Shown: one piece after another, positions 44,497-52,884 of the stretch
Layout: the number at the start of each line of letters is the position of its first letter
How positions within the stretch are numbered: position 1 is the first letter of the stretch
DNA from: an uncultured cyanobacterium
GTDB taxonomy: Bacteria > Cyanobacteriota > Cyanobacteriia > Thermostichales > Thermostichaceae
NCBI GenBank assembly: GCA_937944885.1
Contig: CALFBB010000043.1
Location: 1-57,357 of the forward strand
Reading direction: 5' to 3'
DNA: 57,357 bases
Position numbers and translations under genes: made by a program
The notes under the pieces: generated by a model
Seen by the model: only the letters and a program-made list of their open reading frames with translations
What the model was told of the DNA's origin: nothing
Databases searched by the model: none

Positions 44497-44975
44497 CAAA
44501 CCCAGACTCCTTTGGGTCAGCATGAGAGACCGCACATCCTAGGAACAAACGGGTTGGCACTCAGGTAGGTAGAGGGGTATCGCTAGCAACGGAGGGGGTG
44601 GGGTTGTTCTAGCTAAATGCGATAAATACTCTAGGCACCCAGGTAGATCTAGGACCTACTTGGCAAGGCTCAACCAAACCTGCAAGTCTTGGCACCACCT
44701 GACTGAGAGCAGTGGAGAACAGTTCAAAAGTTGGCATAAACCATTTCAACCCAAAACCCGAAATGACCTGGCGCAAGGATCAAGGTTTCTGGTACCCCTC
44801 TCTGGCAATAAGCTGAGGAAGTCGCAATTGAATGGCAAAACAATCAGTCAGTAGTTGCCTTCACCCAAGGCTGGCAGTGAACTGGAATCATGACATTAAA
44901 ATTGAACTAAAAATGACAGCTTCTTCATGAGCTGTTGAGGAAGCTGGGTTCCTTACTGTCTCGATCTCTTCTGCC
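44497..44975. other. Gap between the coiled-coil gene and clpS
   Basis: The 479 bases contain one 65-codon frame from a TTG (44660) with no binding site and no recognisable motif; I leave it out. A stretch at 44686-44708 resembles 37067-37089 (CCTGCAAGT followed by GCACCAC), perhaps a diverged dispersed repeat. An imperfect inverted repeat AGCTTC...GGAAGCT (44917-44944) lies before clpS. No RNA gene is recognised. Confidence 0.4.
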
Positions 44976-45281
44976 ATGACTAGAGAAGTTCTCTCGCTAC
45001 CTGCGCAGCAGTTCTCTCCATCAAGAACACAGGTTCGCCAACCTTATCCTCACTTCAAGGTGATTGTCTTGGATGACAATGTCAATACGTTCCAGCACGT
45101 TACCGAGTGTTTGCTGAAATATATACCCGGCATGACCCTGCCCCGAGCACGGCAGTTGACAGTGCAAGTGGACTCAGAGGGCCAGGCGGTTGTTTGGGTA
45201 GGTCCCCAAGAACAGGCGGAGCTTTATCATCAACAATTGCTTCAGGAGGGGTTGACCATGGCGCCGTTAGAGGCAGCTTGA
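44976..45281 (+). CDS. clpS: ClpS-type adaptor with altered ligand site
   Basis: A 101-residue adaptor that delivers N-degron proteins to the ClpC/ClpP protease. The core FKVIVLDDNVNTFQHVTECL carries the Asp/Asn residues of the N-terminal amine pocket. The histidine that contacts the bound residue in E. coli ClpS (AVHYQGKA) is replaced here in VQVDSEGQAVV by Asp, so it resembles the divergent cyanobacterial ClpS2 type. The N-terminal tail is 26 residues. Its last 40 bases overlap the 3' end of cobT on the other strand. Confidence 0.88.
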   Translation: MTREVLSLPAQQFSPSRTQVRQPYPHFKVIVLDDNVNTFQHVTECLLKYIPGMTLPRARQLTVQVDSEGQAVVWVGPQEQAELYHQQLLQEGLTMAPLEAA

Positions 45282-46369
45282 AGAACCAGCCTTTCGTAGC
45301 TTCTCTCGATGGTGGCTAGGAGCTCTGCTTGACCCCAACGGGCGTAAAGGCTAGCGGTAATTGCCAACCCACCTGCACCCACCCCTTCTTTCACATGGCC
45401 CCGTTCATAGGCTTGCAGGGCAGGATAGCGGCTGTTCCTCAAGCTGAGACGGGTGGCCAAAAGCGGTACTATGCCCAGCATCTGGGCTAAGGCCACTGTG
45501 TTACCGGAGGGATCCTCGGCTACCCAGCGGGTGGTTCCCACGGCTACATTCTCCACAGGCCAAGGGATCCCCTGCTCCATCCCTAGGCGCATCATCAAAG
45601 CCACCACCGCCAGCATTTGGGTCCCCCCTGCCAAGAGCACCCTAGCTTGCTGAGCTGCCCCCATCGCCAATCCGGCTACAAAGGGCTGCATGGGATCCCC
45701 TACTGCTGCGACCACCTCTAAAGCAGAAGCACCTGGAGGCAGATGGGTCAATCCCTGCCTTACTAAGGCCAGTTTTTGAGCATGGTTACAAACGGGGTGG
45801 CTGCTGTTGACCATGCCTTCTGCTCCCCAGCCTAGCCCCAGCAGCAGAGCCAAGGCTGTGGTCGTTCCGCCGGCTACACACTCCCCGATGACCCAATATC
45901 CTGATGTTGCTTTGGATCCCCGCTCATATCCCTCTTGCCACAGAGAGCTCACCTGTTCAAGGGGCAAGGCCCTACCGGTACTCAGACAGTGGGCAACTGC
46001 TTTCCCGCTCACCGGAATAGCCCCCGGCAAGGGATCCGGTAAGCCACAATCAAACACTTGGTACGGGATCCCCAACTGGGTCAAAATGGCACGGCTAATG
46101 ACCACCGGCGAAGGATAACCATCCGGAGAGGTGGGCAAACGAGGAGAATATCCCTGCAGGAGCACTTCCCCATCTGCAAAGGCAGTGTAACGGCGCAAAG
46201 CCGGGGTAGCACCCGCAGCAGAAATGCCCGGGACTAGGGCCGTTTGCGTGAAACCCAGACAGGCCAGAAAGAGGGGCTGGGATCCCTGCACCCGTTCGCA
46301 CCACTGCTGGGCCAAAGCCAGCCGGGTGTAAGCCTTAACACAAGGAAACAAAAGCATCGCAGATACCAA
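45242..46369 (-). CDS. cobT: Nicotinate-nucleotide phosphoribosyltransferase CobT-like
   Basis: A 375-residue protein of the CobT-related family that activates the lower base of cobamides. Typical segments are FLACLGFTQTALVPGISAAG, LPTSPDGYPSPVVISRAIL, GECVAGGTTTALALLLGLGW and AQQARVLLAGGTQMLAVVAL. In cyanobacteria the product would support pseudocobalamin synthesis. The start could be the ATG five residues in (MLLFPCVKAY). No other cobalamin gene and no cobalamin riboswitch is seen nearby. The tail overlaps clpS. Confidence 0.88.
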   Translation of the reverse strand: MVSAMLLFPCVKAYTRLALAQQWCERVQGSQPLFLACLGFTQTALVPGISAAGATPALRRYTAFADGEVLLQGYSPRLPTSPDGYPSPVVISRAILTQLGIPYQVFDCGLPDPLPGAIPVSGKAVAHCLSTGRALPLEQVSSLWQEGYERGSKATSGYWVIGECVAGGTTTALALLLGLGWGAEGMVNSSHPVCNHAQKLALVRQGLTHLPPGASALEVVAAVGDPMQPFVAGLAMGAAQQARVLLAGGTQMLAVVALMMRLGMEQGIPWPVENVAVGTTRWVAEDPSGNTVALAQMLGIVPLLATRLSLRNSRYPALQAYERGHVKEGVGAGGLAITASLYARWGQAELLATIERSYERLVLQAASNGAMVNPS

Positions 46370-46500
46370 GCCAGGCCAGCCAAAAGTCTATTGAGAAATC
46401 TATCCTGAGCCAGAACGGGATCCCGTACTCGCAGAGAGGCAGCTCAGATCGGATAGCATGGGAACAATGAATACAGTTTATCCAGGGCAGACTGAAGACC

Positions 46501-46824
46501 ATGAGCTTCTTTGACTCTGAGATCGTGCAGGAAGAAGCCAAGCAACTGTTTCAGGATTTCCAAAACCTGATGCGGCTTGGTGAGCGATACGGCCAGTTTG
46601 ACCGAGAAGGCAAAAAAATCTTCATCGAGCAGATGGAGCAATTGTTGGAGCGCCAACGCATCTTTATGAAGCGGCTAGAGCTCTCTGATGACTTTATGGC
46701 CCAAATGACCATCAAACAATTGCAAACTCAGTTAGGAGGCTTTGGCATCTCCCTTAGCCAAATGTTTGACCAGATGAATCAGACCCTAGAGCGCATGAAA
46801 GCTGAGGCAGAATCTGAGCGCTGA
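46501..46824 (+). CDS. DUF1825 family protein
   Basis: A 107-residue, helical cyanobacterial protein starts MSFFDSEIVQEEAKQLFQDF, with FIEQMEQLLERQRIFMKRLE and MTIKQLQTQLGGFGIS. This matches DUF1825, a family restricted to cyanobacteria and with no known function. Length is normal. It precedes the Fur-type regulator with 25 bases between and probably forms an operon with it and the AbrB-type membrane gene. Confidence 0.9.
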   Translation: MSFFDSEIVQEEAKQLFQDFQNLMRLGERYGQFDREGKKIFIEQMEQLLERQRIFMKRLELSDDFMAQMTIKQLQTQLGGFGISLSQMFDQMNQTLERMKAEAESER

Positions 46825-46849
46825 CCCGAAGAACTCAGAAGGCTTGACC

Positions 46850-47299
46850 ATGTCCTCCTCTCGCCAAACCCGCAACCAGAAACTGATCCTGGAAGTGCTG
46901 CAGCATCATTCCCAGCCGCTCTCTGCCCAGGATATTTTCTTACAGCTGCGTAACGCCAACCACTCTGTTGGGCTAGCTACGGTTTACCGGGTTCTGGATA
47001 CGCTGCGCAATGAGGGCAAACTGCAATCGATCAACCTAGGGGATCCACAAGTCTACTATCAGGTCTTGCCTAGCAATGGTCATAATCGCCATCACCTAAT
47101 TTGTACTCAATGCCGCCAGGTGATCCCCTTATCAGGTTGTCCGGTTGGAGATTTAGAGGCCCAACTGTCTAGACAGTACCAGTTTGTCATCGAGTACCAT
47201 GTGCTTGACTTCTACGGCACCTGTGCTCAATGCCGTGGGGTAGGTGGGCCTGAATCTGGCCCACAGGGATCCGCACTTCTACAGGCCAAGCCAAAATGA
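46850..47299 (+). CDS. Fur-family metalloregulator (possibly Zur)
   Basis: A 149-residue regulator. The DNA-binding winged helix contains SAQDIFLQLRNANHSVGLAT and TVYRVLDTLRNEGKL. The metal site includes HNRHHLICTQCRQV and the second pair CAQC near the end, giving the structural zinc CxxC...CxxC. Cyanobacteria have Fur, Zur and PerR; the pattern with VGLATVYRVLD is compatible with Zur, but I cannot decide. I start at the ATG of MSSSRQTRNQ; a TTG two codons earlier is less likely. Its stop overlaps the next start (ATGA). Confidence 0.88.
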   Translation: MSSSRQTRNQKLILEVLQHHSQPLSAQDIFLQLRNANHSVGLATVYRVLDTLRNEGKLQSINLGDPQVYYQVLPSNGHNRHHLICTQCRQVIPLSGCPVGDLEAQLSRQYQFVIEYHVLDFYGTCAQCRGVGGPESGPQGSALLQAKPK

Positions 47300-47799
47300 T
47301 GAGTTATCTCTGGACATTGTTGATCGGGTTGGCAGGTGCCCTGATCGGGGTGAAATTAAAGCTCCCAGCGGGAGCTTTAGTGGGGTCGATGGTGGCGGTG
47401 GGGTTGGTGAATATCTGGGGGATGATCCCGATTCCTACGCCTCCGGCCGGGATCCGCTTTGTGATGCAGCTGGTGTTGGGCACGATCTTGGGCACTAAGC
47501 TGACTGCCGATACCTTCTTTGCCCTGAGGGATCTGTGGCGACCGGCACTGCTGTGCACTGTTATTGCTGTAACTACGGGTGTGTTGTCTGGGTACTTGAT
47601 CTCCCGCTGGTTGGGCATTGAGCGGCTGACGGCTCTGCTGGGTACAGCACCGGGGGGTATTTCCGATATGAGCCTGATTGCCCTGGATATGGGGGCGCAA
47701 ACCAGCACAGTGGTGGTCATGCACCTGGCACGGCTGATTAGTGTCATTGTAGTGGTGCCCTGGGTGGTGCGGCTGCTGGTGCAACCGGGAACCAGTTAG
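47296..47799 (+). CDS. AbrB-type integral membrane protein
   Basis: A 167-residue protein with five hydrophobic helices matches half of the AbrB/ammonia-monooxygenase-regulator membrane family: LWTLLIGLAGALIGVKLKLP, AGALVGSMVAVGLVNIWG and GTAPGGISDMSLIALDMGAQ. The last motif is the most conserved. Full-length members have two such halves; this one is a single copy, which is common in cyanobacteria. It is a membrane protein, not a DNA-binding AbrB. Its ATG overlaps the stop of the Fur-type gene by four bases. Confidence 0.85.
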   Translation: MMSYLWTLLIGLAGALIGVKLKLPAGALVGSMVAVGLVNIWGMIPIPTPPAGIRFVMQLVLGTILGTKLTADTFFALRDLWRPALLCTVIAVTTGVLSGYLISRWLGIERLTALLGTAPGGISDMSLIALDMGAQTSTVVVMHLARLISVIVVVPWVVRLLVQPGTS

Positions 47800-47898
47800 C
47801 TGTAAACAGCTTGGGTAGAACCGGCTAGAAAGACAACACAGTTGGCCGCTGGGTTAAACTGAAGGGGCGATACAGAACTTAACAACTGGGACGCCATT

Positions 47899-48654
47899 TT
47901 GGAACGCTGCCCCTCTCTACCAGAGTCGAATGCTGTTGAAGTGGGCTCCACCTATACTTCGGTGGCGAGTGCTCTTCCATCTGAGTCTTGCCCGGGGTCT
48001 TCTACGGCTGACTGGTGGCCCTTGCATTTGCATTGGCAGGGGGAAGCGGATCCTGTGCAACCCCGAGAGGTTCAGATAGACCCCTTGCTGCGCCTGCTGC
48101 TCCTGGGGGATGGCTTTACCACCCGTAACCTGGCGGCTCTTGTTCAGGAGCCTATCCAGGCCCATTTGCTGGACACAGGAGCAGTGGATTTATCAGCAGA
48201 ACAAAGGGCTACCCCCAAACCGATGCAGCAGCTGGCCAGGGATTTGGCACGGCTGGGATCCCCTTTGCTGCGGCGGCGGGTTTGGCTGAGTGGGGCAACT
48301 TCTCAGCAGCCCCTGCTCTATGCCACCTCCTGGTGGAACCCCGACCACCTGGCTCGCCACTTACCCAACCCGAAAAAACCGATAGGCCAAAATCTGATTC
48401 AAGAACAACTGGAAACCTTTCGGGAGTTGCGCAGGCTCTACTGCGGTCAAGCGGAGCCGATTGCTCAGCTGCTCGGTTGTCCTGGCCCCTTCTGGGCTAG
48501 GCATTATCTTCTTTTGCACAAGGGCAAGCCCCTAACGGTAATCTACGAGGTGTTTTCTCCGCGGCTCAGTGTTCAAGGTCTCCAGCGGCGTACCGCTGCT
48601 GTTACCGAGGCCGCCACCTGTGGATCTGACTGGGCGCTGGCGGAGATGCGTTGA
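47899..48654 (+). CDS. Chorismate lyase (plastoquinone biosynthesis)
   Basis: A 251-residue protein similar to cyanobacterial chorismate pyruvate-lyase, which makes 4-hydroxybenzoate as the plastoquinone head group. Family features are LLRLLLLGDGFTTRNLAALV, RRRVWLSG, YATSWWNPDHLARHLPNPKK and PIGQNLIQEQLETFREL. The start is a TTG; a GTG further in is possible. The first 45 residues are poorly conserved. The last 82 bases overlap the 3' end of the J-domain gene on the opposite strand. Activity in cyanobacteria is established for the family, not for this gene. Confidence 0.85.
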   Translation: MERCPSLPESNAVEVGSTYTSVASALPSESCPGSSTADWWPLHLHWQGEADPVQPREVQIDPLLRLLLLGDGFTTRNLAALVQEPIQAHLLDTGAVDLSAEQRATPKPMQQLARDLARLGSPLLRRRVWLSGATSQQPLLYATSWWNPDHLARHLPNPKKPIGQNLIQEQLETFRELRRLYCGQAEPIAQLLGCPGPFWARHYLLLHKGKPLTVIYEVFSPRLSVQGLQRRTAAVTEAATCGSDWALAEMR

Positions 48655-49406
48655 TACTCTTCCGGAGTGAGCTGGTTAGCAACAATCACCTTGGTGGCGG
48701 CATTTTCGAATTCTTGCTCGATTTGTTGCTGTTCTTCACTGCTATTAGCCTGTTGCAGGCGATTTTGGGTGGCTTCCAGGAGCGGTTGTAGCTGCAGGAG
48801 GGCGCGGGCAAAACGGTTGATCTGCTCCGCAGAAGGTTGAAAGGGAACCTCAGAGGGGGGAACTGGGGCCATGGTTTCTGGCCGATCTGCAGGTTCTGCA
48901 GGTGAGGTTACATTCTCTCTAGAGCTGCTGACCGGGGATATTGTCGGGGTAGGTTCTGAATTGGCAGCAGAGGCTGGAGCATCCCCCAGACTCATTTTTT
49001 GGGACATTTCCAAGCTTTGGACGGGGCTCAATTGATGCCAAGCAGCCAAGCCCAGCAGACAAACAGCTGCCCCTGTCAATCCGGCACTTAGCAAGGTCAG
49101 CCAACCGGGGCAAGAAGGGGCCGGCTCTGCCACAGTGACCACCACTGGACGTGGGGGTGAGGGTTTGCCTTTGAGGCTGAGATCGTAAGCCCGCCGCTGC
49201 TGACTATCGCTTAAGACCCGGTAGGCACGTTGTAACTGGAGAAACTCCCGTTGGGCCAACTGGCGCAAATACTCCGGTGTCTCTGCAGGTAAGCTATCGG
49301 GGTGAACCTGACGGGCCCGTTGTCGATAGGCGGTTTTGATCTCCTCCAAGCTGGCCTGAGGGTCAAGCCCCAACTGTTGATAGTAAGTAGATGGCAGAGT
49401 TGACAT
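48573..49406 (-). CDS. J-domain membrane protein with DUF4168-like C-terminus
   Basis: A 277-residue protein. Residues 6-70 form a J domain: YYQQLGLDPQASLEEIKTAY and RQRARQVHPDS; the signature is HPD. A membrane helix follows (LLSAGLTGAAVCLLGLAAW, about 105-123), then a proline- and serine-rich linker and a C-terminal DUF4168-like helical domain (about 195-275, FARALLQLQPLLEATQNRLQ). It probably recruits DnaK to the membrane. The start MSTLPSTYYQ is my choice; two upstream codons (to 49517) are open. The tail overlaps the chorismate lyase gene. Confidence 0.82.
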   Translation of the reverse strand: MSTLPSTYYQQLGLDPQASLEEIKTAYRQRARQVHPDSLPAETPEYLRQLAQREFLQLQRAYRVLSDSQQRRAYDLSLKGKPSPPRPVVVTVAEPAPSCPGWLTLLSAGLTGAAVCLLGLAAWHQLSPVQSLEMSQKMSLGDAPASAANSEPTPTISPVSSSRENVTSPAEPADRPETMAPVPPSEVPFQPSAEQINRFARALLQLQPLLEATQNRLQQANSSEEQQQIEQEFENAATKVIVANQLTPEEYQRISASAQSDPQVAASVTAAVRRWRP

Positions 49407-49596
49407 GGGAGCTGAGAGTAGCAGAACATTCATCACCCGAGCAGAGAGAGGGGATCCCTGCTGCGACCAGCATATCCTGCTCATGCTCAGAAGGCTGCTC
49501 AGGGCCGGTACGTCCACCCCAACCGCAGGCGTTTTGTTGTCGGTGATGCCAGGAGGTAGCCGACCTTATCAAGACCACCGAACTCCCAAACGTACT

Positions 49597-49629
49597 TTGA
49601 TATCGATTGATATTGATATTGATTGATTA
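49597..49629. repeat. Short AT-rich direct repeat (TTGATA units)
   Basis: Three TTGATA units (49597, 49607 and 49613) and one TTGATT form a 33-base AT-rich tract in the ndhD upstream region, about 165 bases before its start. It could be a regulatory or bent-DNA element. No coding sense. Confidence 0.55.
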
Positions 49630-49703
49630 GGATGGGTCTGCCCTTGAGGCCTAGGTATCCCACGCTTGAAAGACGAGGGCTTTGCTTGCATAGTTGTAAG
49701 GGG

Positions 49704-49715
49704 CTACCGCGGTAG
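49704..49715. promoter_or_regulatory. Perfect 12-base palindrome upstream of ndhD
   Basis: CTACCGCGGTAG lies 78 bases before the ndhD ATG. It has no spacer and stands in otherwise unstructured DNA, which suggests a protein-binding site. Candidate operator only. Confidence 0.35.
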
Positions 49716-49792
49716 AATCGGCAGGGATCCCCTGGTTGAAGTGGCTTAATGACCGTGGTTCGGAGTGAACTTGGCGTAACGAGGTTGCATTC

Positions 49793-51394
49793 ATGGCACT
49801 GCCTAGCTTGAGTGAGTTTCCTTGGCTAACAACGGTGATTGTTTACCCGGTTGTTGCCTCCCTATTCATTCCCTTAATCCCGGCTCCGGCTGGGGATCCC
49901 AATAGCCGCACCTATGCCCAACAGCTGGCGGAACGGATTCGCTGGTTTGCTCTGTTCATTGCGGTTACCGATCTGCTGATCCTATTGGCTGGGTTTTACT
50001 ACGGCTATGACCCTGGCCAGACAGGGTTACAGCTGTTGGAGCGCTACACTTGGGTGCCTCAGGTAGGGCTAAGCTGGTCGGTGGGAGCCGATGGTCTTTC
50101 CATGCCCTTGATCCTGCTTACGGCTTTCATCACCACCCTGGCAATTCTGGCCTCCTGGCCCGTTACTCTGAAGCCGCGCCTGTTTTACTTCCTGATGTTG
50201 GCTATGTACGGCGGTCAGATCGGGGTATTTGCGGTGCAGGATATGCTGCTGTTTTTCCTGATGTGGGAATTGGAGCTGATCCCGGTTTATCTGTTGCTCT
50301 CCATCTGGGGTGGGAAAAACCGTCTTTATGCAGCCACCAAGTTCATTCTTTATACGGCCCTCAGCTCCCTGTTTATTCTGGTAGCAGCCTTGGCCATGGC
50401 TTTCTACGGGGACAGCATCAGCTTTGATATGACGGATCTGGCCCAAAAAACCTATCCGCTCACCTTCCAGCTGCTCATTTATGGGGCCTTTTTGATTGCC
50501 TACGGGGTCAAGCTGCCGGTTTTCCCTCTGCATACTTGGCTACCGGATGCCCACGGGGAAGCCACAGCGCCAGTCCACATGCTGCTGGCTGGGATCCTCC
50601 TGAAAATGGGGGGTTACGCCCTGATGCGCATGAATGTGGGTATGCTACCGGATGCCCATCTTTACTTTGCGCCGGTATTGATTGTCTTGGGGGTGGTGAA
50701 CATCATTTTTGCCGCCCTTACCTCTTTTGCCCAGCGCAACCTGAAGCGCAAGATTGCCTACTCTTCCATCAGCCACATGGGGTTTGTGCTCATCGGCATC
50801 GGCTGCCTGACGGAAATCGGTATGAGTGGGGCCATGTTGCAGATGATCTCCCACGGTTTGATCGGAGCGAGCTTGTTCTTTTTGGTGGGAGCTACTTATG
50901 ACCGCACCCACACGCTGGAGCTGGAAGAAATGGGAGGGGTGGGCCTGAAAATGCCGAAGATTTTTTCCATGTTTACCGTCTGCTCCCTAGCTTCGCTAGC
51001 GCTACCAGGGATGAGCGGCTTTGTGGCCGAGATCATGGTGTTTATCGGCATGGCCACCAGCGATGCTTACTCCGGTGCTTTCAAGGTGGTGATTGTTTTG
51101 CTGGCAGCGGTTGGGGTGATCCTAACCCCCATTTATCTGCTGTCGATGTTGCGGCAGATCTTCTTTGGTCCGGAAAACAAGGAACTGACCGAACATGAGG
51201 AACTGGTGGATGCCGAACCGCGTGAGGTGTTCATCATTGCCTGCTTGCTGATCCCAATTATCGGTATTGGCCTGTACCCCAAGCTGGTTACCTCCCTCTA
51301 CGATCAATCCACCAATGCTCTGGTTGCCACACTGCGGCAAGAACTCCCACTGGCCACAGAAGCTGTTGCCTTGACTCCCGCCCTCCACGACTGA
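49793..51394 (+). CDS. ndhD: NAD(P)H-quinone oxidoreductase chain 4 (NdhD)
   Basis: A 533-residue antiporter-like membrane subunit of the NDH-1 complex, which takes part in respiration and cyclic electron flow around photosystem I. Typical motifs are present: [18 protein letters not shown], the charged [20 protein letters not shown] and [19 protein letters not shown]. About fourteen membrane helices are expected. It is closest to the NdhD1/D2 type used in the respiratory complex, not the NdhD3/D4 type of CO2 uptake; that is an estimate, because no ndhF or CupA gene is next to it. It stands alone. Confidence 0.95.
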   Translation: MALPSLSEFPWLTTVIVYPVVASLFIPLIPAPAGDPNSRTYAQQLAERIRWFALFIAVTDLLILLAGFYYGYDPGQTGLQLLERYTWVPQVGLSWSVGADGLSMPLILLTAFITTLAILASWPVTLKPRLFYFLMLAMYGGQIGVFAVQDMLLFFLMWELELIPVYLLLSIWGGKNRLYAATKFILYTALSSLFILVAALAMAFYGDSISFDMTDLAQKTYPLTFQLLIYGAFLIAYGVKLPVFPLHTWLPDAHGEATAPVHMLLAGILLKMGGYALMRMNVGMLPDAHLYFAPVLIVLGVVNIIFAALTSFAQRNLKRKIAYSSISHMGFVLIGIGCLTEIGMSGAMLQMISHGLIGASLFFLVGATYDRTHTLELEEMGGVGLKMPKIFSMFTVCSLASLALPGMSGFVAEIMVFIGMATSDAYSGAFKVVIVLLAAVGVILTPIYLLSMLRQIFFGPENKELTEHEELVDAEPREVFIIACLLIPIIGIGLYPKLVTSLYDQSTNALVATLRQELPLATEAVALTPALHD

Positions 51395-51545
51395 GCAGAG
51401 GGATCCCTGATTGGGTGACAGGATTGGACTTGATTTGCTTTAGCCACATATTTCTAAACTGTATACAGCCCTTGCACCAGTCACCGAGTACGTCCCCAAA
51501 GCACTGTTGAAATGGACTAGGGAAGCAACTGTTGTTGTAGCAAAC

Positions 51546-51568
51546 CCGCCCTCACTTGAGGGATGCGG
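51546..51568. other. Stable hairpin in the ndhD downstream region
   Basis: CCGC-CCTC-ACTT-GAGG-GAT-GCGG forms an eight-base-pair hairpin with a three-base bulge, about 150 bases after the ndhD stop. No T run follows directly. The surrounding minus-strand frame (66 codons) is probably not a gene. The structure could be a processing site or the remnant of an IS200/IS605-type end. Confidence 0.35.
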
Positions 51569-51627
51569 AGCATTCAAAAGCTGTATTCTTTTGAGGTTCG
51601 CACGGGATACTCGTACAACAGGCGCAG

Positions 51628-52359
51628 CTAGGGGATCCACTCTACGCCAAAACCCAAGCTGGATTCCCGGGTCAGGGTTGAATGGCGTAGGCTGTAACGG
51701 GCAGACAGACGAAAGGAGGAGCTAATGGCATAGGCAGCTGTCACCTCAGTCAGGGTGGCTTGTTCTTCCTGGGGTTGTTGGGTGAGGATCCAGCTGTAGC
51801 TGCCGGTCAAATCAGCGGCGCCAGGAGCAAGGGCCAAAACGGCAAAGGCTCCATAGCTGATCCCACTTAGGCTATGCTCCTTCTGCTCTAGGACCCGATA
51901 CCCCAGTTGGGGCGCTAGGTTGAATTTGGATCCCATGGGGGCGAGAAAGTAGCGGATTTCTGACCCGTACTGGCGGTTTTCTGGCTCAGCTGCCGATTGT
52001 CGGTAGTCGCCGCTAAGGGTGAGGCGATTGGCTAAGCGTAAATCCTGCAGGCTGATGCGCCAGTGGGAGGAAGATTCGAAGCTAGCCTGAAAACGGGTGG
52101 GTAAAACGGGAGTGTTACGAATTTCGTCAAGGAGATTGGGGGGATTCTGCAGCCAACGACGGAGGACAGGGCTATCTTCCACAATTTGTCCATCCAAACC
52201 TAAGTCTAAAGCAGCGGCAAGGGTGGTGGGTAACCCACCTACGTCCGTTGAGAGAAAGGGGTTATTAGCCCAAACCGGCCCCCCCAATAGGAGGATTCCA
52301 GCCCCGAACAGCAGCACTGCAAAGTAAAACCTTTGGCCAGACTGTTGTGTCACCTGCAA
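51628..52359 (-). CDS. Secreted beta-strand-rich protein of unknown function
   Basis: A 243-residue protein with a signal peptide (FYFAVLLFGAGILLLGGPVWA). The mature part contains many alternating strands (FQASFESSSHWRISLQDLRL, RLTLSGDYRQSAAEPENRQ, LTEVTAAYAISSSFRLSARY) and ends in an aromatic segment VEWIP, so an outer-membrane beta barrel or a secreted beta-sandwich is likely. I do not recognise the family. It is tail to tail with ndhD and divergent from the DUF423 gene. Confidence 0.75.
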   Translation of the reverse strand: MQVTQQSGQRFYFAVLLFGAGILLLGGPVWANNPFLSTDVGGLPTTLAAALDLGLDGQIVEDSPVLRRWLQNPPNLLDEIRNTPVLPTRFQASFESSSHWRISLQDLRLANRLTLSGDYRQSAAEPENRQYGSEIRYFLAPMGSKFNLAPQLGYRVLEQKEHSLSGISYGAFAVLALAPGAADLTGSYSWILTQQPQEEQATLTEVTAAYAISSSFRLSARYSLRHSTLTRESSLGFGVEWIP

Positions 52360-52497
52360 CCCACACCCCCTCCGCTCTTACTGTAGCTGTTGGTTTTACG
52401 ATGCGCGCACTGCAATGGGCAGAAAGTCGGCGTAAAACCGTGGTGAAACCGGTTAAAGATGAGGGAAAGTCTTAAATATCCTGTTGAGGAGCAAAAA

Positions 52498-52875
52498 ATG
52501 GCAATCTTTTTGGCCCTGGCTGGCCTTTTTGGAGGATTGGGGGTAGGAATGGGAGCCTTTGCCGCCCATGCTTTGCGAACCCAACTGAGTGAGGGATCCC
52601 TGCAGTTGTTGGAAACGGCTGTACGCTACCAGATGATCCATGCTCTGGCTTTGGGGTTGGTGGCGGTGTTGCTGGCGCGGCTACCCGGTGTAGCGATGTT
52701 GTGGGCAGCAGGCTGGGCCTTTGCATGGGGGGTGCTGCTGTTTTCCGGTAGTCTCTACGCACTTGCTTTGATGGGCAGCCGCTGGCTAGGGATGATCACA
52801 CCCCTGGGAGGGGTGGCCTTGTTGATCGGCTGGATCTGTTTGGCCTTTGCGGCTCGCTCGGTCTCTGGAGGTTGA
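52498..52875 (+). CDS. DUF423 family membrane protein
   Basis: A 125-residue protein with four membrane helices. The first helix and following motif, GLFGGLGVGMGAFAAHALRT, and YQMIHALALGLVAVLL and MGSRWLGMITPLGGVALLIG are typical of DUF423 (YgdD). Function is unknown. I start at MAIFLALAG because GAGGAG lies six to eleven bases upstream; the frame is open 13 codons earlier. It converges on the Tab2 gene with nine bases between the stops. Confidence 0.9.
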   Translation: MAIFLALAGLFGGLGVGMGAFAAHALRTQLSEGSLQLLETAVRYQMIHALALGLVAVLLARLPGVAMLWAAGWAFAWGVLLFSGSLYALALMGSRWLGMITPLGGVALLIGWICLAFAARSVSGG

Positions 52876-52884
52876 TCTTTCCCA

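Noticed and set aside
44660-44854. 65-codon plus-strand frame in the gap before clpS
   Set aside because: TTG start, no binding site and no recognisable motif.
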